Made by a program: the position numbers and the translations under genes. A stretch of DNA of 25,511 nt from Planctomycetaceae bacterium (GTDB taxonomy: Bacteria; Planctomycetota; Planctomycetia; Planctomycetales; Planctomycetaceae): contig CANHVD010000010.1 in NCBI GenBank assembly GCA_947463775.1, positions 1 to 25,511 on the forward strand, written 5' to 3'. Below the pieces are notes generated by a model. The model was not told the origin of the DNA. It did not search any database and saw only the letters and a list, made by a program, of their open reading frames with translations. Of this stretch, positions 22,301 through 25,511 are shown piece after piece. How positions within the stretch are numbered: position 1 is the stretch's first letter; each line of letters begins with the position of its first letter.

Positions 22301-24907
22301 TCACTTCAGAACCTGCGGCTGTCCTGCAAACTGCACCGTCGACATCACTCGGTGTAATGTGGTCGAATTGCGGACCGGGGCGAATACGTCAGGCGGGCAA
22401 GCCAGCCAGTCAGGAGTATCCAGCATCGGCATCTGAAGCGACGGGGCCTGTAGGGGCTGGAAATTGACATTTGGCAATGCAAAATTCTGAACGGTGAACT
22501 TTGGCAGCGTCAACTTTGGGAGTTGCATCGGCTGCGAAGGTGAAGACTTCTTCGCTACAGCCGGGCCATGCTTCTGAGTCGCCCGGGGAAGGCCTGGCTG
22601 AGCGCGTTTCATCGTCGGAGAGCTTGGCCCGTAGGGGCTGTGTTGCGCCGTTTTCTCTTCCGGCGAATGCATTGCGTCTGACATCCATGCGACTCGCTTA
22701 TGGATTCTTCGGAACGTTGTTGCAAACGGCAACTTGCTCCCGGACTTCTGTGGCATCGTGCGCGGAGGCCTCATCGGTGACGCGGATGAGACCATCGGTG
22801 ACGGTACCGGATTCATCTCCGAATGGATCTCATTGATTCGGTCCATTACGGGCTGTGGTTCATAGACCAAACTGTCCTGGGCCTTATTCCCCGCATGAGT
22901 GGACTTCTCTCCCAGCACCGGAACCGGAGCCAGTTCAGGTATTGGCGGCAGAGATGACGAACTGAGTTTCTCGGAGTCACTATTCCGTGCAATCTCAGTT
23001 GTTCCGTCTTCATCCGGAATCATCAAAGGAGAATCAGTGATCGTGTTGCCAATGTCAGAACTATCCAGTCCCGATTCGGCCAATGAATTGTCGATGACAG
23101 GCGGGATCAGTGCGGGCTCCATGATCGACGAACCGGGCAGTTCAGGCATTTCGCTGACTGCAATTTCAGGAACCGGCGGCACAGGTGTCGACGGAGAAGA
23201 GCCGTACTTCTCATGGATTCGAGAGCGATACTTGTGCCAGCGTTCCGGTTTCTGATCCGCAAGCGGCATCGACGGTGTTGTCGGGCTACCAGGGTTCTCG
23301 CTCTGAGACAGCCCCGGGCTTGGGGCTGAAGGTTCACCAAATTCCAGTTCCACTGGAGATGCGGCGCTTGTTGGATGAACCACCAAACGATCACCAGCCG
23401 ATTCGATGAATGAGATCGTCGGAGGAGATGTTGTGGAGGTTTTCCCATTGTTGGAGGAGTCTGCAGTCGATGCCAAACTCGAACTCTCGAGAGCGACGGG
23501 CGGCATTGGCACTTCAGTGGAAGGCACTTCCGGCACCGGCGTTTGCGGGACAGGCTCTGCGGGGTTCATTGGCTTTACAAATGCCGTGTCTCGGTCACCA
23601 AACAAATCTTCTGGCGGTAGCCCTCGCACAGCCGCAAAAGTCTTTGAAAGTTCCTGGCGTGTCCGTGCTGATCTGACGGCCGAGAACTCAGTAGGCACTG
23701 ATTCAGTGGCCGATGATTCTTCGGGACGGCCTGCCGCTGCTACGTTCTGCTCAGAAGCCGGATTGGCATCAGCAGCAAAAAAGTCGGAGACAGTTGGTTC
23801 GGCGGATGTTGTTTTTGAGTTGGTCGTTACCGCATCGCTTTTGCTGGCTTCGATCGCTATGGCTTTGCTCTCGATGCTTAGCACCGGAACATCGGAAGAT
23901 TCCTCTGGCAACGGCTGCTCAAAGCTCAGTTCCGGCAGTGAAGCCGGTGCCTCGGAGTTCGGTTCGACATCATCCAGCGGAGCAAACTGCACCACGGACT
24001 CTTCTGTGACTCTGGTTGCGTGTCTTACTCGAATCGATTCAGTGGCCCGTGTTGAATGTGTCACGCGAGGCGATTCATCGACCGTCTCTTCGACGAAGTA
24101 ACTGATCGGTTCGATTACTGGCACTGTCGTGTGGTCTTCTGCTTCCGCAGCAGGCATCTGAGGTGGACCGATGGGCTCAAATGAGACATCTTCCTCGATG
24201 TTGGAATCTGGAGTTTTTGGAGCCGGTGAGGAGTTCCCTTTCGCCTTCGCTTCAGCCTTTACGGCTGGCGACGTTGCTGGTTCTGGGGCACTACTGTCGG
24301 CACTTGTGGCACGGACTACAGATGATTCTGCGACGGCAGCACCAACGCCGGAACTCGTGACAGTGTTCGATCCGCTCTTGTGGACCTGATAAGAGAAAAC
24401 TCGTTGGTCGTCTCGGAGTGCGGACTGCTGCACCTTCATTTCGGCCAGTTTTTCTCGAGTCTCAATCAGCGTCGCCATCAGATCGCCGTTATTGACGTTG
24501 ATCGTGACTGGCACGGAAACCTGAGGCGTTCCGGCTGACGTTCCGGAAGTCCATGAAGTCAACACTTCAGCGCTATCGTATTCCGAGTTGTCGTAATCTG
24601 ATGTCGTCGTGACGACTTCGTTGATCGTGCTGCTCTGGGAAGCGCTATGGATAACGTTTTGAGCCGCTTTGTTGGTTGACGTCGAGGCGACGCCGGGTTC
24701 AGCGGCAGGAATTCGGCGTTCAGCCGGGTAGAATTCGCCAAATCGATTTCGGAGCTTCTGGTCTGCAGAAGAGACCATCGCTTTATTATCGCTGAAGGAG
24801 CGAAGTCGAAACTGCGAAAGGCCACTGAACAAAATCACGACACAGCCGACGATCGTAGCGACAGTCAGTACGGTGATTGATGTTCGGAACGAGTTGTTAG
24901 CGTTCAT
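22301..24907 (-). CDS. Membrane-anchored low-complexity Ser/Pro/Glu-rich hypothetical protein
   Basis: An 868-residue protein. Residues 11-30 form a hydrophobic helix (ITVLTVATIVGCVVILFSG) after a short polar N-terminus, giving a single-pass N-terminal anchor. Residues about 135-170 look like a short coiled coil (NGDLMATLIETREKLAEMK). Most of the remainder (about 190-800) is dominated by Ser, Pro, Glu, Thr, Val and Ala and should be disordered. The C-terminal 80 residues change to Pro/Leu/Gln repeats (MQLPKLTLPKFTVQNF) ending in STVQFAGQPQVLK. No catalytic motif recognised; the family is unknown to me. It could be a periplasmic spanning or scaffold protein (inference). The start is supported by the anchor, but no strong ribosome-binding site is seen. 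Confidence 0.8.
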   Translation of the reverse strand: MNANNSFRTSITVLTVATIVGCVVILFSGLSQFRLRSFSDNKAMVSSADQKLRNRFGEFYPAERRIPAAEPGVASTSTNKAAQNVIHSASQSSTINEVVTTTSDYDNSEYDSAEVLTSWTSGTSAGTPQVSVPVTINVNNGDLMATLIETREKLAEMKVQQSALRDDQRVFSYQVHKSGSNTVTSSGVGAAVAESSVVRATSADSSAPEPATSPAVKAEAKAKGNSSPAPKTPDSNIEEDVSFEPIGPPQMPAAEAEDHTTVPVIEPISYFVEETVDESPRVTHSTRATESIRVRHATRVTEESVVQFAPLDDVEPNSEAPASLPELSFEQPLPEESSDVPVLSIESKAIAIEASKSDAVTTNSKTTSAEPTVSDFFAADANPASEQNVAAAGRPEESSATESVPTEFSAVRSARTRQELSKTFAAVRGLPPEDLFGDRDTAFVKPMNPAEPVPQTPVPEVPSTEVPMPPVALESSSLASTADSSNNGKTSTTSPPTISFIESAGDRLVVHPTSAASPVELEFGEPSAPSPGLSQSENPGSPTTPSMPLADQKPERWHKYRSRIHEKYGSSPSTPVPPVPEIAVSEMPELPGSSIMEPALIPPVIDNSLAESGLDSSDIGNTITDSPLMIPDEDGTTEIARNSDSEKLSSSSLPPIPELAPVPVLGEKSTHAGNKAQDSLVYEPQPVMDRINEIHSEMNPVPSPMVSSASPMRPPRTMPQKSGSKLPFATTFRRIHKRVAWMSDAMHSPEEKTAQHSPYGPSSPTMKRAQPGLPRATQKHGPAVAKKSSPSQPMQLPKLTLPKFTVQNFALPNVNFQPLQAPSLQMPMLDTPDWLACPPDVFAPVRNSTTLHRVMSTVQFAGQPQVLK

Positions 24908-25089
24908 CCGTGTTTCGCCGGCAGGAGATCTGTCTTCGGTCCTGCAGAAAACTGACGGCGCAGGATCGCCTGTCGGTCGTCATCGGCAATCGTCAAAGTC
25001 GGACTTTACGGAAAAATCAGAAAAGTCAGCTCAGTTGACGTATTCTACCAATCGGGGGTGTTTGCGGCCTGAAAGCGGTTAGCGCGCGC
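24908..25089. other. Leader/intergenic region upstream of the 868-residue gene
   Basis: No gene seen. It presumably contains the minus-strand promoter of the downstream gene, but no convincing -10/-35 pair was identified. Confidence 0.4.
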
Positions 25090-25148
25090 AAAAATAAACA
25101 GCGCGGCAAGGTCCCCTCAAAGCTCCTAGCTTTCCTTACCGCGCTGTT
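25090..25148 (-). terminator. Structured hairpin with U-rich tail
   Basis: On the minus strand, AACAGCGCGGTAAGG (25148-25134) pairs with 25111-25097 (one mismatch). Inside lies a second perfect stem AAAGCT-AGG-AGCTTT (25133-25119) and a 7-nt bulge GAGGGGA. The outer stem is followed by TATTTTTG (25096-25089), as in an intrinsic terminator. It suits the end of the gene entering from the right edge, about 200 bp upstream. It also precedes the 868-residue gene, so an attenuator or small-RNA role is possible. Confidence 0.65.
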
Positions 25149-25347
25149 AAGTCGAATGGTATTTCTTTGCTGTCGTTGTGGTCATCGCTTGCACTCCGTG
25201 AGTCGATTTCCGCGTCAGCCAGAGAAACATAGGTCGAGGATGCGGTGCGTCAAATAAATGTTGAGAAATTGCTTCGCCCCGCAAAACTCGCCCCATACCG
25301 GCTCATTCCGCCAAGTCGTCCGAACCCTTATTGGGCGGCGACTTGAT

Positions 25348-25511
25348 CTATCCGGCGTCGACTTCATCGGGCGTCGCCAATACATCCTGAGTCGCGAACG
25401 CTGGATTGGTCGCAAGATCCTGAAGACGGCAGACATACTCACAAAGAAACTCGTTCGCGTGCTGGGCGTCGATGGCGAGACTGTCTGCTCGCAGACTGAT
25501 CGAAAGCTCGC
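25348..25511 (-). CDS. C-terminal fragment of a hypothetical protein
   Basis: An open frame enters from the right edge and ends at TAG (25350-25348), giving the last 53 codons. The peptide (ELSISLRADSLAIDAQHANE..., ending TPDEVDAG) has balanced, coding-like composition and codon use, unlike the overlapping Arg-rich frame. No family can be assigned from so short a tail. A terminator-like hairpin follows about 200 bp downstream on the same strand. Confidence 0.5.
   Translation of the reverse strand, partial: ELSISLRADSLAIDAQHANEFLCEYVCRLQDLATNPAFATQDVLATPDEVDAG

Noticed and set aside
23406..24101. 231-codon plus-strand open frame rich in Ser/Gly/Val
   Set aside because: Reverse complement of the low-complexity part of the 868-residue protein, which has a proper N-terminal anchor; no start signal of its own.
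25215..25442. 75-codon minus-strand open frame near the right edge
   Set aside because: Arg-rich and out of frame with the better-looking coding tail that ends at 25348.

Overview
The window looks like a chromosomal segment of a planctomycete, probably a member of Planctomycetales. The pointers are a very large secreted Ca2+-binding repeat protein with an N-terminal planctomycete-type 'LExR' motif and P/Homo-B domains, several lineage-style hypothetical proteins, frequent GC-rich palindromes between genes, and the mixed gene orientation. No rRNA, tRNA, transposase, phage gene or CRISPR array was seen. The taxonomic call is inference from protein style.

Layout. (1) 1-4272, minus: the N-terminal 1424 residues of a giant extracellular adhesin-like protein; its end lies outside the window. 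(2) 4273-4668: a non-coding duplicated block with a heptamer tandem repeat. (3) 4669-5742, plus: a TIGR03032/DUF4915-type protein. (4) 5743-6048: palindromes. (5) 7569-6049, minus: a two-gene operon with a membrane-anchored coiled-coil protein followed by a small HExxH zincin-like protein. (6) 7955-11629, plus: dnaE, with an intact PHP metal site. (7) 11630-12199: an inverted-repeat element. (8) 12200-12550, plus: a DUF550/MazG-like nucleotide pyrophosphohydrolase, convergent with an FGGY sugar kinase (14101-12644, minus). (9) 16127-14374, minus: a tight three-gene operon of a small Cys-rich protein, a GcvH-like lipoyl carrier and a two-cluster 4Fe-4S protein. (10) Divergent from it, plus: a beta-carbonic-anhydrase-like protein, a class V alanine-glyoxylate-type aminotransferase, then lutA, lutB and lutC. 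Two nearly identical nested palindromes sit before and after lutA. (11) 21091-21751: non-coding, several hairpins. (12) Minus: an adrenodoxin-spaced 2Fe-2S ferredoxin, then an 868-residue membrane-anchored low-complexity protein. (13) A structured terminator-like hairpin (25090-25148), and the 3' end of another minus-strand gene entering from the right edge.

The functional theme of 14.4-22.1 kb is redox and one- to three-carbon metabolism. LutABC is known for L-lactate to pyruvate oxidation. The aminotransferase family interconverts glyoxylate/alanine with glycine/pyruvate. The GcvH fold carries lipoyl-bound intermediates of glycine decarboxylation. Co-localisation with two further Fe-S proteins suggests a shared electron-transfer or carbon module, but a functional link is inference. 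The most unusual item is the GcvH-like/ferredoxin/Cys-protein operon, which has no glycine-cleavage P, T or L genes beside it in this window.
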